The notes below the pieces were generated by a model. It was not told the origin of the DNA and ran no database searches. It saw nothing but the letters and a program-made list of their open reading frames with translations. From an uncultured Prevotellaceae bacterium (lineage in GTDB: Bacteria > Bacteroidota > Bacteroidia > Bacteroidales > Bacteroidaceae): 33,269 nucleotides of DNA. Position 1 is the first letter of the stretch. The number at the start of each line of letters is the position of its first letter. The position numbers and the translations under genes are program-made. The stretch spans positions 1-33,269 of the forward strand of contig CADBBP010000023.1 in NCBI GenBank assembly GCA_902792855.1, written 5' to 3'. Below, in pieces: positions 9,894-18,984 of the stretch.

Positions 9894-9980
9894 TCTCATC
9901 AAGCAAAAATCAAAGTTATAAAAAACATAACTAATTATTTATCAGCTACTTGAAAAATTTTCCAAGCAGAAAAATCTAAA

Positions 9981-10013
9981 TGGTTTCAAATGCAAAAAAG
10001 GCATTTTCAACCA
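9981..10013. promoter_or_regulatory. Candidate operator: inverted repeat between susB and susR
   Basis: Two 13-nt arms (9981-9993 and 10001-10013) are complementary except at two inner positions, giving TGGTTnnAAATGC facing its own complement across a 7-nt A-rich spacer. The site ends 17 nt before the -33 box of the susR promoter and lies about 90 nt upstream of the susB promoter. That is a plausible place for an activator or repressor of either unit. A second, looser nested pair (TTCCAAG near 9959 and CTTGGAA near 10024) flanks it. Function is inferred from position and symmetry only. Confidence 0.4.
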
Positions 10014-10030
10014 TTCCTCGACACTTGGAA

Positions 10031-10062
10031 TTTGGCGGTCTGAATCTTAATCTCTATCTTTG
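10031..10062 (+). promoter_or_regulatory. Promoter of susR
   Basis: TTTG (10031-10034), a 20-nt spacer and TATCTTTG (10055-10062) form a near-perfect Bacteroidetes promoter. It ends 29 nt before the ATG at 10092. Confidence 0.7.
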
Positions 10063-10091
10063 TGGAGAATAATCTAAAATAATTGAACCCT

Positions 10092-11735
10092 ATGCGCATC
10101 GTAACGAAGATTTCCATTGCAGCCATCTTCTTTTTCTCTACACTTGAGACAATGGCTGGCACGAATGACCAGGAAATCAAAGCACTCTATCACACTCTTG
10201 ACAGCCTTATCGGCTGCCAGAACAGTCTCATTTCTAAAAAGCAAGCCAAAATAAAAACCATCCACGACGGAGTGAAAGGAATGAAACTGACCTCCGAACA
10301 AGAATTGGCCTTGAACAATCGTCTCTACGACGAATACATGGCATTCAATTTCGACTCTGCATACCATTACATCAAAAAGAATCTCGAGATACAACAATCC
10401 CTCAACGACGCCAACCTAAAAGCAAGCAGCCTCATCAGGATGGCACATATTGTTGCCGTATCAGGCATGTTTGAGAAAGCAGGAGAAATACTTGGCGGGA
10501 TCATACCATCGCAACTCAAGCCAGAGATGAAGGTGGAATACTACAACCAAAAGGCAGAACTGTTTCTCTATCGCTCGGAAATGGCCCAGTATTCACCTTA
10601 TTTTAAAGAGTACATCGACAGCACTCAATATTACCGACAATTAATCTTGCAAATAGCGCCCAAAGAATCGTTTGAATACATCACCAACCAAGCCAGCTAC
10701 ATCAGTGAGCGAGGAAATGACGACCAAGCCATCAGCATTTTTGAGAACTATTTGCCATCCATCCAACAAGGCGACCGGCGATACAGCATCGTCACCAGCA
10801 CATTGGCCTATTTCCACTCCAGGAAACAGCAGTCGGACATGCAAGAGAAATACTTGCTCCTGAGCGCCATCAGTGATTTGCGAGGTACGATATTGGAAAA
10901 CAACTCCTTTCGCGAACTCTCCGCCATTCTGATGGAGAGAGGAGACTACTCGAAAGCCTACTCCTATCTCTCGCAAGCCAGCAACGATGCCCAACTTTAC
11001 GGCAGCCGACTGCGAAGCGTGCAGGCAGCCCGTCTGGCTCCGCTCATCACGAAAGCCTATGATGAAGAACGCGCTCATACCCAGCACCTCACCAACATAT
11101 TGCTCTTCATCATCTCTCTCATCGCCCTGCTTTTAATAGGGTCTGTCATCTACACGCTCTCCCTGATGAGGAAGCGACGGTTAGCCAATGAGAAAATCAG
11201 CAGGATGAATGCAGAGCTTTCCCTGCACAATGAAGAAATAAGGGTCATGAACGAGCAAATGAAGGAGGCCAACCGCATCAAGGACGAATACATCGGCCGT
11301 TTCTTGGAGTTGTGCAGCAATCTGATCCATCGAGGTGAAGAACGGCTCAGAAAGATGAACCGCCTGGCTCGCGAGCGGAAATTGGAAGAGCTCTATGCTG
11401 AACTGAAAAGCAACGCCCCCATCAATGGGGGCATCCGAATGTTTCACCAGAATTTTGACACGGCATTCCTCAACATTTACCCCAATTTTGTAAGTGAGGT
11501 GAACAAGATGATGACAGAAGGCAATGGCTTTGATGTGGGTGGAGATGCCAACAAACTCACCACCGAGCTTCGTGTGCTTGCCCTCATCCGCCTTGGCATA
11601 CAGGACAACCAGAAAATCGCCGACATTCTGCGTTCGTCTATCACTACCATATACACCTATCGCTCGAAATTAAAGTCACGGGCTCTCAATAAAGACACCT
11701 TCGAGGATGACATACGACGGATAGCCACATATTGA
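10092..11735 (+). CDS. susR: SusR-like membrane-anchored transcriptional regulator (DUF6377-type)
   Basis: This 547-residue protein probably senses maltose or maltodextrin in the periplasm and activates the sus operon, as SusR does in Bacteroides. I chose the ATG at 10092 because the frame opens nine bases earlier only with a TTG, and the ATG starts a clean signal-type segment (MRIVTKISIAAIFFF). About 300 residues of helical, TPR-like sequence follow. A single membrane segment lies at about 334-357 (ILLFIISLIALLLIGSVIYT), then a basic, coiled-coil linker (about 360-400), and a C-terminal helix-turn-helix region (about 490-535, IADILRSSITTIYTYRSKLK). Length and layout match SusR (about 540 residues). 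Divergence from the susB operon supports the role. It converges with the DUF4421-like gene, 13 bp away. Confidence 0.87.
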   Translation: MRIVTKISIAAIFFFSTLETMAGTNDQEIKALYHTLDSLIGCQNSLISKKQAKIKTIHDGVKGMKLTSEQELALNNRLYDEYMAFNFDSAYHYIKKNLEIQQSLNDANLKASSLIRMAHIVAVSGMFEKAGEILGGIIPSQLKPEMKVEYYNQKAELFLYRSEMAQYSPYFKEYIDSTQYYRQLILQIAPKESFEYITNQASYISERGNDDQAISIFENYLPSIQQGDRRYSIVTSTLAYFHSRKQQSDMQEKYLLLSAISDLRGTILENNSFRELSAILMERGDYSKAYSYLSQASNDAQLYGSRLRSVQAARLAPLITKAYDEERAHTQHLTNILLFIISLIALLLIGSVIYTLSLMRKRRLANEKISRMNAELSLHNEEIRVMNEQMKEANRIKDEYIGRFLELCSNLIHRGEERLRKMNRLARERKLEELYAELKSNAPINGGIRMFHQNFDTAFLNIYPNFVSEVNKMMTEGNGFDVGGDANKLTTELRVLALIRLGIQDNQKIADILRSSITTIYTYRSKLKSRALNKDTFEDDIRRIATY

Positions 11736-11748
11736 TAGCCAACAATCA

Positions 11749-12810
11749 CTACAGGCGCAAACCGAAGAAAGCTCGTATCCGCCATTTTTGGTTATGCAAG
11801 GCAAGTTTCTCCTCGTCGCCTATGTTTGTGAAGTTGTAAACCATCGACAGGCCGTAAAAAATGTTGCCAGTCTGACGAACCACGGCGCCACGACCGGTGA
11901 TGATCACCTCGGGGAAGTGATAATGCAGCGGTATGCGGGTGTAGCCAAATGACATCGTTGTATGGCTATAGACCAGGAATGTGGGCAGGCCTGAGATATG
12001 CAGCAGCCACCCCTGGGAGGGCACGTAGTTGTAACCATAGCCGGCGCCGATACCTACATTCGACATTTTCAGTTCCATGTTCTGCTCCCATTCGAGTTTG
12101 GCGTGCTGCCCCATTGCTGACGCTGCGAGCAGAAAGCTGCCGGCGGAACGTCGTTGGATGTAGCTCTGCGAGAATGCGGCAGGATAGGAAAAGCGGCGGC
12201 TGTTGAAGGCATAGTAGGCATTGACGTTCAGTGTCTTCACTGAAAGAATGTCGGCAGGCAGTATGATGCGCTCCATCCCCTCATGGTCGTGCCATCCCGT
12301 GAAATTTCGTGCGTCTTGGTAGATGAAGTCCCAGCCGAAACGGTTGCCGTAGGAGTTGATATTCAGTTCATAGTCTTTGTACTTTCCCATCAGCTTGGCA
12401 GGATTGAGCGCCATGTTGAGAGAAAAGCCCAAATAACTAACACCCATGCTGAAGGTGGATTTGTAATCGGCTGTCATTTCCGATACGAAATGCTGCCCAT
12501 TGTCTATTCCCTTGGATTCTATCATCGCCCCAGACAAGTTGTATCGAGCGGCAACGGTCCATTTCGTCTTGGGCCGCTGGATATAGGCCGTGTCGATGTT
12601 GCCTTTGTGGTAGTTCACGGTCAACACGCTGTCAAACTGATGGAAGATGTTCTGCGCAGACAGCGGAAGAAGGAGACAACTCACAACGAGCAACAAGACC
12701 CCCACCCTCCCCCCATGGGGCAAGAGCCTGGCTGCTTTTGTCAAAATGTCTAATGATTTGTTTCCCATGTCTGTTATCTCCCCAGATTTCTCCACCTTCT
12801 TGCCGTTCAT
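11749..12810 (-). CDS. DUF4421-like exported or envelope protein
   Basis: This is a protein of up to 353 residues. A hydrophobic segment (VGVLLLVVSCLLLPLSAQ, about 37-54) acts as a signal peptide. The rest alternates aromatic and polar residues with phrases such as WTVAARYNLSGAMIESKGID, MGVSYLGFSLNMALNP and a C-terminal IRAFFGLRL, like a small outer-membrane barrel. The phrase pattern resembles the Bacteroidetes DUF4421 family, for which no function is known. The start at 12810 follows the upstream stop directly (TAAATG). A second ATG 14 codons later (12768) would give a more normal signal peptide and may be the real start. It appears to be the last gene of a unit with the preceding small gene. 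Confidence 0.7.
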   Translation of the reverse strand: MNGKKVEKSGEITDMGNKSLDILTKAARLLPHGGRVGVLLLVVSCLLLPLSAQNIFHQFDSVLTVNYHKGNIDTAYIQRPKTKWTVAARYNLSGAMIESKGIDNGQHFVSEMTADYKSTFSMGVSYLGFSLNMALNPAKLMGKYKDYELNINSYGNRFGWDFIYQDARNFTGWHDHEGMERIILPADILSVKTLNVNAYYAFNSRRFSYPAAFSQSYIQRRSAGSFLLAASAMGQHAKLEWEQNMELKMSNVGIGAGYGYNYVPSQGWLLHISGLPTFLVYSHTTMSFGYTRIPLHYHFPEVIITGRGAVVRQTGNIFYGLSMVYNFTNIGDEEKLALHNQKWRIRAFFGLRL

Positions 12811-13296
12811 TTACCAGTCTTTGACGATGCCTATCAATGTGGAAACCCTACTCTGCGCAGATGGGGGGTAAATCAAAACCAGCATCTTGCTATGTTTCAC
12901 TTCCCCTCCAGGCACAATCTTCTGTTTCAAATAGAATATGTTCCCTTCTTGCGTGTGACCAGATGCAATCCCTTTTGACATCGCCCTATAGGTTACCTCA
13001 TACACTCTCTCCGTAGGGCTGAGCCAAACTCCGTTTTCCGGGAAATCGCCAAACGTGGACCACGTGCCAAGCAATGACCAATAGCACAATTTTGTGTCAC
13101 CTTTTGAAAACACCTCGACAGATGCAGGCACGTCATCCACAAATGTTTCTGTACGAAAGTATGAACTGGGATACTTAAAGCCCCCTTCAGCGTGCCACCG
13201 CCATGCCTTCGATGCCTTCTTAGGAGGAAGAGGCATATCAACTACTCCCCATCCCATACAGATAAAGCACAACACTATAAAAATACACTTTTTCAT
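12811..13296 (-). CDS. Small exported protein, unrecognised
   Basis: I do not recognise this 161-residue protein. I used the ATG at 13296; the frame opens two codons earlier only with TTG. MKKCIFIVLCFICMGWG looks like a signal peptide, possibly cleaved near residue 20. The mature part has no membrane segment. It has a tryptophan-rich start (KAWRWHAEGGFKYP), then LLGTWSTFGDFPENGVWLSP and VYEVTYRAMSKG, suggesting a beta-rich domain. It ends directly against the start of the DUF4421-like gene and lies 96 bp after the M16 peptidase gene, so the two small genes are likely co-transcribed. Confidence 0.65.
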   Translation of the reverse strand: MKKCIFIVLCFICMGWGVVDMPLPPKKASKAWRWHAEGGFKYPSSYFRTETFVDDVPASVEVFSKGDTKLCYWSLLGTWSTFGDFPENGVWLSPTERVYEVTYRAMSKGIASGHTQEGNIFYLKQKIVPGGEVKHSKMLVLIYPPSAQSRVSTLIGIVKDW

Positions 13297-13392
13297 ATTC
13301 AATTATCGTTTTTTGTTATTACATAATCACTGTAATATAGCTACCGCCCATGTGCCGTAATAACTACAGCGTGGACGTAAGTTCGGAAATAA

Positions 13393-16368
13393 TTATTCCG
13401 TTGTCAGGTAGCCTACGTGCAGGTTCCCCTTTTTGAGCAGTTGTTTCAAGTGCGCCTTGAGAGACGATGGCGTGACCTGCTTGATATATGAAACATCGCC
13501 TTCCTTGACAACAAGGCCGTTGAGTTCACGGGCAATATAGTCGGAGCGAAGACTGAAATCATTATCCTTATAGTTGCTCTTCAGCTTCTCACGCTCTGTG
13601 ATGTAGCTGTCAATGAGGTTTTGGGTGATGAGATTGCCTTCAGCCATGTCTTGAACGATTTTGAAAACATCATTTGCGATACGCTCTCGCTGCTTGGGGT
13701 CGCATGTGTAGGCGATGGTGCATTTCATGCGTTGCAGGGGCAGCAAGTCATCCTGCACAATGCATTTCGGTGTGTAAACATCGCTATGCTGAATGCGCAA
13801 TGTGCTGAGCAGGAGATTGCCCAGAACACTCATCAGCACCTGGTTGTGGGCATGTGTTTCCTGTGTATATTGGTAGCCTTTCTCCCATGTGTAGATCAAG
13901 AAAGTTGCGCAATAAGGAGCAGCATTCTCTATTTTCTCCACAACCGTGGTGTTGGTGGTCTTGAAATGGTCGGCTTCCCAAATCCTTCGTTTCACTGGCT
14001 CCGGTTTTGAGGGAAGCGAACCAATATATTTGAGCAAAAGCGGTTTGAGGGTGTCGGCGTCCACTTCACCTTGTACGACAAGCACCGAACCATTGAAGTT
14101 GGAATAATAGTCCTTCAAGAGTTCTTTGAAACGTTCCACCGTATAAGCACCAACTTCTTCCTTGGTAGGAGGCATGAGACGTTTGGTAGAAGCAGCTGGC
14201 AAGTTATGCACCCTAAGTTGCGCCTGCACGATGGGGTTGTTGGCTACAACAGTTGCAGCTTGAATGTTGCTGATTTGCTCTGCAGCTTCCACGGAGTCCA
14301 CTTCTGTCGTTGTCAATGATGCATAAATCATCCTCAACTGTTGCTCAATATTGTTCCAACGCTCCACGCTATCCTGGACACGCAACCCCAAGGGCACATC
14401 GAGAACATCGTCAAAAGGCTTAGCCAGAACCCACGAACTGCCGCCTACGTATTCAAAACGCCTCCTGCACGACGAGAGCATGTCATGAAAATGAATCTCA
14501 TCATCACGAAGCGCAGAATATCCCATTGGGCGGTCAAACATCATGTTGATGGAGTTGTGTTCGGTTTTCTTTTTCCATAGTACAACTTTCACGCCATTGG
14601 ACAAGAGCAACTCGCTGATGCTGTCATTGAGAACGGTCGTTTTCACAACAGTGCCTGGTGTGGGATTGATGTCGAGGTCTTTGACATTGAGGCTCTCCAG
14701 CTTTTTGCCTTTTCCCAAAGCGACATCCGCAAGTTCATCATCCTTCATGTTCCTCACCCGATGGATGATTTCCATCACTTCGTCCTCTGTTGGCAGTGCA
14801 GTATCTTTAGGAAACATCGTGGTCACCAACATGTTGCGACCACTGGTGATTTCCCTGAAGGTCTCATCGAGTTGCTCCTTTGTGATGGTGTTGGCAACAT
14901 GACCATTCGAGGCCTTTTCGCTGCTAAAGTCATTGATGGCGTTTCCGCTGAAAAAACTATTGGTCAACCTTTCTGTCCAGTCATTGCTCCTTTTGGATAC
15001 GAATTGGCTGCATATCGTGTCAGGAAAGAGGATGGCAGAAAAGTCCTCGTTGTAGGATGGGCTCATTTGGTCATGAGGATTGCTTTTGAAATCTGCAAAG
15101 CCGTTGCGACGGATGCTCTCCACTTTTTTCAACAACGTTTCAAGTGTCGAAGACCACTTCTCGGGAGAGGAGCTCGTCTCAAAGACGATGAATTTGGCAT
15201 CCTTGATGTCTGCCGGATTGAGGTTGTATGCGGTAGTTGCCAAAACATCATTGTTCTTGAGGGTTTTGAGTTGTTCCTCCATCAACACCCTGATTTTGTC
15301 TATGAGGAGTTCAGACCTCAGGTCTCCCACTCGATTCTTGGAAACGTTCTCTTCTTTGGGGAGTCTGAGAATGATTGAACTTGCAAAAATGGGAAGTCGT
15401 GGGTCTTGATACACATGTGCCAGAGGAGCCTCATTTTCTGGTACGTCAGGTTGTTCGGGAACGACATGCTTGCCCCGTTTCATCGTGCCAAACAATTTCC
15501 GTATTTTCTCCACCATCCCGTCGGCATCGAAGTCGCCAGTGACAACCACGGCCTGATTTTGAGGCTGATACCATTTTTTATAGAAATTGCGAATGAGTTT
15601 GGGAGGGCAGTTCTTCACAATCTCCAGGTCGCCGATAGGCAATCGCTTTGTATAGAAAGAGTTGTTTAACAAGTCATTGATGAATTGTTGTGCAAACGAT
15701 ACGATGTTTCTGCTTCTCCATTCCTCCGCAATGACGTTGCGCTCGCTTTCCACATCCTTGTCATTCATCGTGGCCTCACCTGCCCAGTCTCGCAAGAGCA
15801 ACAAGCAAGAATCCATCTGCAATTCATCGTCAGAGGGTATGGAGTTCAGGAAATACCGCACGGTCGTGTACCCCGTAAAGGCATTGCTGTCGTGCCCGAA
15901 CGGGATGCCGTTGCGCTGCATGAAGCCTATCACCTCTTGTCCCGGAAAGTGTTTTGTCCCCTTGAATAGCATGTGTTCTACGAAGTGGGCCAATCCACGT
16001 TCGTCTTCATTCTCTATGAACGACCCTCCTTTCACCAACAAGCTGAAATTTGCCTTTTTCTCAGGATCTTCGCATCGGCGCACATAATATGTCAGCCCAT
16101 TCTTCAGCACACCCGTCCTCACCGACGTGTCAACAGGAATCACTTGCCGGTCGATGATTTGAGAATGAAGCATGATCAGCGAATCGCGCCTTTTCTCTGC
16201 TTCTGCAGCAAATATCGAATCCCTTGCCAGGTCCTCATTAGTAAGAATTGTATCATTCTTATGCACAAGACAGGAATCCAGCTCCTCTCTCACTTGTTGT
16301 GCAAAAAGAATCTGCCACGTAGCCGCAACACAAATGAGCAGGATGGTGATGATGGCTTTCTTGTTCAT
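13393..16368 (-). CDS. M16 (pitrilysin) family zinc metallopeptidase, periplasmic
   Basis: This 991-residue exported peptidase has a signal peptide (about 1-24) and two M16 halves. The zinc site HFVEH (His128, Glu131, His132) is followed 76 residues later by Glu209 (VESERNVIAEEW), the inverted HxxEH...E pattern of M16. Compared with the second M16 enzyme in this window it has about 50 extra residues (about 24-76, charged, with AEAEKRRDS) before the shared IPVD...GxLxNGLTYYVR start of the domain. The C-terminal half lacks a second zinc motif, as usual. The substrate is unknown. It is divergent from the GH51 gene, and the two small envelope genes follow on the same strand. Confidence 0.92.
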   Translation of the reverse strand: MNKKAIITILLICVAATWQILFAQQVREELDSCLVHKNDTILTNEDLARDSIFAAEAEKRRDSLIMLHSQIIDRQVIPVDTSVRTGVLKNGLTYYVRRCEDPEKKANFSLLVKGGSFIENEDERGLAHFVEHMLFKGTKHFPGQEVIGFMQRNGIPFGHDSNAFTGYTTVRYFLNSIPSDDELQMDSCLLLLRDWAGEATMNDKDVESERNVIAEEWRSRNIVSFAQQFINDLLNNSFYTKRLPIGDLEIVKNCPPKLIRNFYKKWYQPQNQAVVVTGDFDADGMVEKIRKLFGTMKRGKHVVPEQPDVPENEAPLAHVYQDPRLPIFASSIILRLPKEENVSKNRVGDLRSELLIDKIRVLMEEQLKTLKNNDVLATTAYNLNPADIKDAKFIVFETSSSPEKWSSTLETLLKKVESIRRNGFADFKSNPHDQMSPSYNEDFSAILFPDTICSQFVSKRSNDWTERLTNSFFSGNAINDFSSEKASNGHVANTITKEQLDETFREITSGRNMLVTTMFPKDTALPTEDEVMEIIHRVRNMKDDELADVALGKGKKLESLNVKDLDINPTPGTVVKTTVLNDSISELLLSNGVKVVLWKKKTEHNSINMMFDRPMGYSALRDDEIHFHDMLSSCRRRFEYVGGSSWVLAKPFDDVLDVPLGLRVQDSVERWNNIEQQLRMIYASLTTTEVDSVEAAEQISNIQAATVVANNPIVQAQLRVHNLPAASTKRLMPPTKEEVGAYTVERFKELLKDYYSNFNGSVLVVQGEVDADTLKPLLLKYIGSLPSKPEPVKRRIWEADHFKTTNTTVVEKIENAAPYCATFLIYTWEKGYQYTQETHAHNQVLMSVLGNLLLSTLRIQHSDVYTPKCIVQDDLLPLQRMKCTIAYTCDPKQRERIANDVFKIVQDMAEGNLITQNLIDSYITEREKLKSNYKDNDFSLRSDYIARELNGLVVKEGDVSYIKQVTPSSLKAHLKQLLKKGNLHVGYLTTE

Positions 16369-16410
16369 ATTTTCTATTCGTATTTATCGTGTGAAAAATG
16401 AATGATTGTG

Positions 16411-16418
16411 CAAAATTA
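16411..16418 (-). promoter_or_regulatory. Possible -7 box of the M16 peptidase gene
   Basis: On the minus strand TAATTTTG fits TAnnTTTG and lies about 45 nt before the peptidase start. No -33 match is seen at the expected distance, so the call is weak. Confidence 0.35.
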
Positions 16419-16426
16419 CTCATTAT

Positions 16427-16460
16427 TTTGATGATTGTATGATTTTTCTTTGTATATTTG
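16427..16460 (+). promoter_or_regulatory. Promoter of the GH51 gene
   Basis: TTTG (16427-16430), a 22-nt spacer and TATATTTG (16453-16460) fit the Bacteroidetes promoter, with a spacer slightly longer than usual. The ATG follows 70 nt downstream. Confidence 0.6.
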
Positions 16461-16530
16461 CAAAACAAAGTGCATGAAACCTAAAAAGAGAAAACCTTGA
16501 TGGCAAATCAAAACAAATAACCCTGAAATT

Positions 16531-18969
16531 ATGACATACAAAAACTTTCTTCTCACGATGGGCTGCGCAGTCTTTGCTACAGCAACCCAGGCACAAGTGA
16601 CCATCGACATCGACGCCCAGCAACGCGGGCCGAAGGTGAGTCCCATGCTCTATGGCATCTTCTACGAAGACATCAACCACGCCGCCGACGGCGGTCTCTA
16701 TGCCGAGCTGATACGCAACCGCTCGTTTGAGGACGGCCCACGCTTTGGCGCACCAGCCGACATGCAGGGCTGGTCAACATACGCTGCCGCCCCGTCGCAA
16801 CTCACGGCACGGCTCATACAGCCCTCGAAAAAGACACCCCTGCTCAATGCCGTGCAGCACAACGCCTTGGAGCTCGACATCAAGGCATCGTCCTTCATGC
16901 CCGTCTGCTTGGTGAACGAGGGCTATTGGGGCATCAACGCCGTGCAAGGGCGCAGCTACCGCCTGTCCTTCTGGGCCAAGACCCCGAAATACCAGGGCAC
17001 CGTGAAGGCCACGCTCTGCTCGAAGGACGGCGCAGAGATCTATGCCGAAAGTGCGGTCAGTGGCTTCCCTGCCATCAAGGCCAAGGGCTGGACGAAGTAT
17101 GAGGCCATGCTCACCGCCACCGCCAACGACCCACAGGCACAGTTTGCCCTGGTTTTCGACGGTGTGGGACAGGTGCAGCTCGACATGGTGAGCCTCTTCC
17201 CTCCCACGTTCAAGAACCGTGAGAACGGCATGCGCCCCGACCTTGCCAACATGCTGTGGCAGATGCACCCGAAGTTCATGCGCTTCCCCGGCGGCTGCTT
17301 TGTGGAGGGTCAGGAGAGTCCCGACAACGCCTTCCGTTGGGAGCGCACGATAGGGCCGATAGAAGAGCGCGAGGGTCACTGGAATGTGAACTGGGGCTAC
17401 CGCACCACCGACGGACTGGGCTATCACGAGTACCTGCAGTTGGCCGAGGACCTGGGCGCCAAGCCCCTCTTCGTGGTAAACGTGGGTCTGTGGCACGGCG
17501 GCATGACCCCCTACGACAGCATCCAACCCTGGATTGACGAGTGCCTGAACGCCATAGAGTATGCCAACGGCCCCGTCACCTCGAAGTATGGTGCCATGCG
17601 CGCCAAGAACGGACATCCGGAGCCTTTCGGACTGGAATACTTGGAGGTGGGCAATGAAAACAACCAACCCGACCCGCGCCAGCAGAGCGACCACTACTAT
17701 GAGCGTTACGAGCAGTTCTACAAAGCCATCCGCGCCCAGTACCCCGAGATGAAAATCATCGGCAACGTGGTGGCATGGGGCGACGACAACCCGAAGTGGA
17801 ACTCCACGCTGCCCGTGGACCTGCTCGACGAGCACTACTACCGCTCCCCCGACTGGTTTGCCGGAGCATTCCACAAATACGACAGCTACGACCGCCGCGG
17901 CCCGAAAGTCTATGTGGGCGAATATGCCGTGACCAACGGCTTCGGCAACTTGGGCAACATGAACGCCGCCTTGGGCGAGGCCGTCTACATGATGGGCATG
18001 GAGAACAACTCCGACGTGGTGGAACTGGCCTCGTATGCCCCCATTTTCGTCAACGAGAACGACGCCCGCTGGCGCCCCGACATGATACGTTTCAGCAGCA
18101 GCCGCGTCATGGGCACCCCTTCCTACTATGTGCAGCAACTCATGCCTCAGCACATCGGCACCCAGGTGGTGAAAGTCAGGCAGACCAACCCCTACGAGGG
18201 CATGACCCGCAAGCCGCTGACACCCAAGCAGAGCCGTGTTGGCTTCGGAACGTGGGGCACCCGTGCCTCGTTCGAGACAAGCAAGGATGTGGAATACATG
18301 CATGGCGACTGGAAGAAGGAGGGCAACATCGTGCAACAGACCAGTCGCAGGGAAGCGACCATCTGCTTGGAGAAGGACGTCATCAACAGCGACCACTACA
18401 CCTGCAAGTTCCGCGCCCGCAAGGATGGAGGAGCCGAGGGCTTCCTCCTCATCTTCAACTATGTCGATGACAAGAACTACTGCTGGCTGAACTTCGGCGG
18501 ATGGGGCAACACCCAGCATGCCATCGAGCAAATCAGCAACGGCGGCAAGTTGCAGACCGTTGGCAAACGAGGACGCGTGGAGGAGGGCCGCTGGTATGAC
18601 ATCACCTTGCAGGTGGCTGGCGACAGCGTGAAGGCTTGGCTGGACAACGAACTGGTCTTCGACACCGTGCTGAAACACGATGACACGAAGGGCATCTTCT
18701 CCTCCGCCACCATCGACGACAAGACCGGCGAACTCATTGTAAAGGTTGCCAACACGAGCGAGATGGGCACCACCGCCAACCTTGACCTGAAGAATATCTC
18801 CCCGAAATGCGCCCGCGTGGTGCGCCTCGCCGCCAACGACGGTATGGAAGAGAACACGCTCGACACGCCCACCAACATCCATCCCGTGGAGCAACTGCTC
18901 TCTCCCGAGGGGAACCGCGTGCAACTCGACGTGCCTCCTTACTCACTCAACATCATCAGAATCAAGTGA
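16531..18969 (+). CDS. GH51 alpha-L-arabinofuranosidase with inserted lectin-like module
   Basis: This 812-residue enzyme should remove alpha-L-arabinofuranose from arabinan or arabinoxylan. It has a signal peptide (1-22), a family start (KVSPMLYGIFYEDINHAADG), a carbohydrate-binding-like region (about 75-225) and the catalytic barrel (about 230-500). The acid/base is Glu376 in LEVGNEN and the nucleophile is Glu464 in YVGEYAV. After the barrel, residues about 570-715 form a concanavalin/LamG-like module (WKKEGNIVQQT, LLIFNYVDDKNYCWLNFGGW, GRWYDITLQVAGD). It appears to be inserted in the C-terminal beta domain, which resumes at TGELIVKVAN. The gene is strongly GC-rich at third positions (67% G+C in one 60-nt line sampled) against about 48% in a line of the preceding gene, and this gives a long spurious antisense frame. 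It converges with the GH43 gene, 15 bp away. Confidence 0.94.
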   Translation: MTYKNFLLTMGCAVFATATQAQVTIDIDAQQRGPKVSPMLYGIFYEDINHAADGGLYAELIRNRSFEDGPRFGAPADMQGWSTYAAAPSQLTARLIQPSKKTPLLNAVQHNALELDIKASSFMPVCLVNEGYWGINAVQGRSYRLSFWAKTPKYQGTVKATLCSKDGAEIYAESAVSGFPAIKAKGWTKYEAMLTATANDPQAQFALVFDGVGQVQLDMVSLFPPTFKNRENGMRPDLANMLWQMHPKFMRFPGGCFVEGQESPDNAFRWERTIGPIEEREGHWNVNWGYRTTDGLGYHEYLQLAEDLGAKPLFVVNVGLWHGGMTPYDSIQPWIDECLNAIEYANGPVTSKYGAMRAKNGHPEPFGLEYLEVGNENNQPDPRQQSDHYYERYEQFYKAIRAQYPEMKIIGNVVAWGDDNPKWNSTLPVDLLDEHYYRSPDWFAGAFHKYDSYDRRGPKVYVGEYAVTNGFGNLGNMNAALGEAVYMMGMENNSDVVELASYAPIFVNENDARWRPDMIRFSSSRVMGTPSYYVQQLMPQHIGTQVVKVRQTNPYEGMTRKPLTPKQSRVGFGTWGTRASFETSKDVEYMHGDWKKEGNIVQQTSRREATICLEKDVINSDHYTCKFRARKDGGAEGFLLIFNYVDDKNYCWLNFGGWGNTQHAIEQISNGGKLQTVGKRGRVEEGRWYDITLQVAGDSVKAWLDNELVFDTVLKHDDTKGIFSSATIDDKTGELIVKVANTSEMGTTANLDLKNISPKCARVVRLAANDGMEENTLDTPTNIHPVEQLLSPEGNRVQLDVPPYSLNIIRIK

Positions 18970-18984
18970 GCAGAGGCTGAGACC

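Noticed and set aside
16774-18924. Long open frame (716 codons) antisense to the GH51 gene
   Set aside because: It lies wholly inside a clear GH51 gene with high GC3. The translated product is a His/Val/Gly-rich string with no domain or signal, which is typical of a codon-bias shadow.
18970-18984. Terminator in the 15-bp convergent gap between GH51 and GH43
   Set aside because: Only a 4-bp stem (GAGG/CCTC) is visible, with no T-run. This is too weak to call.
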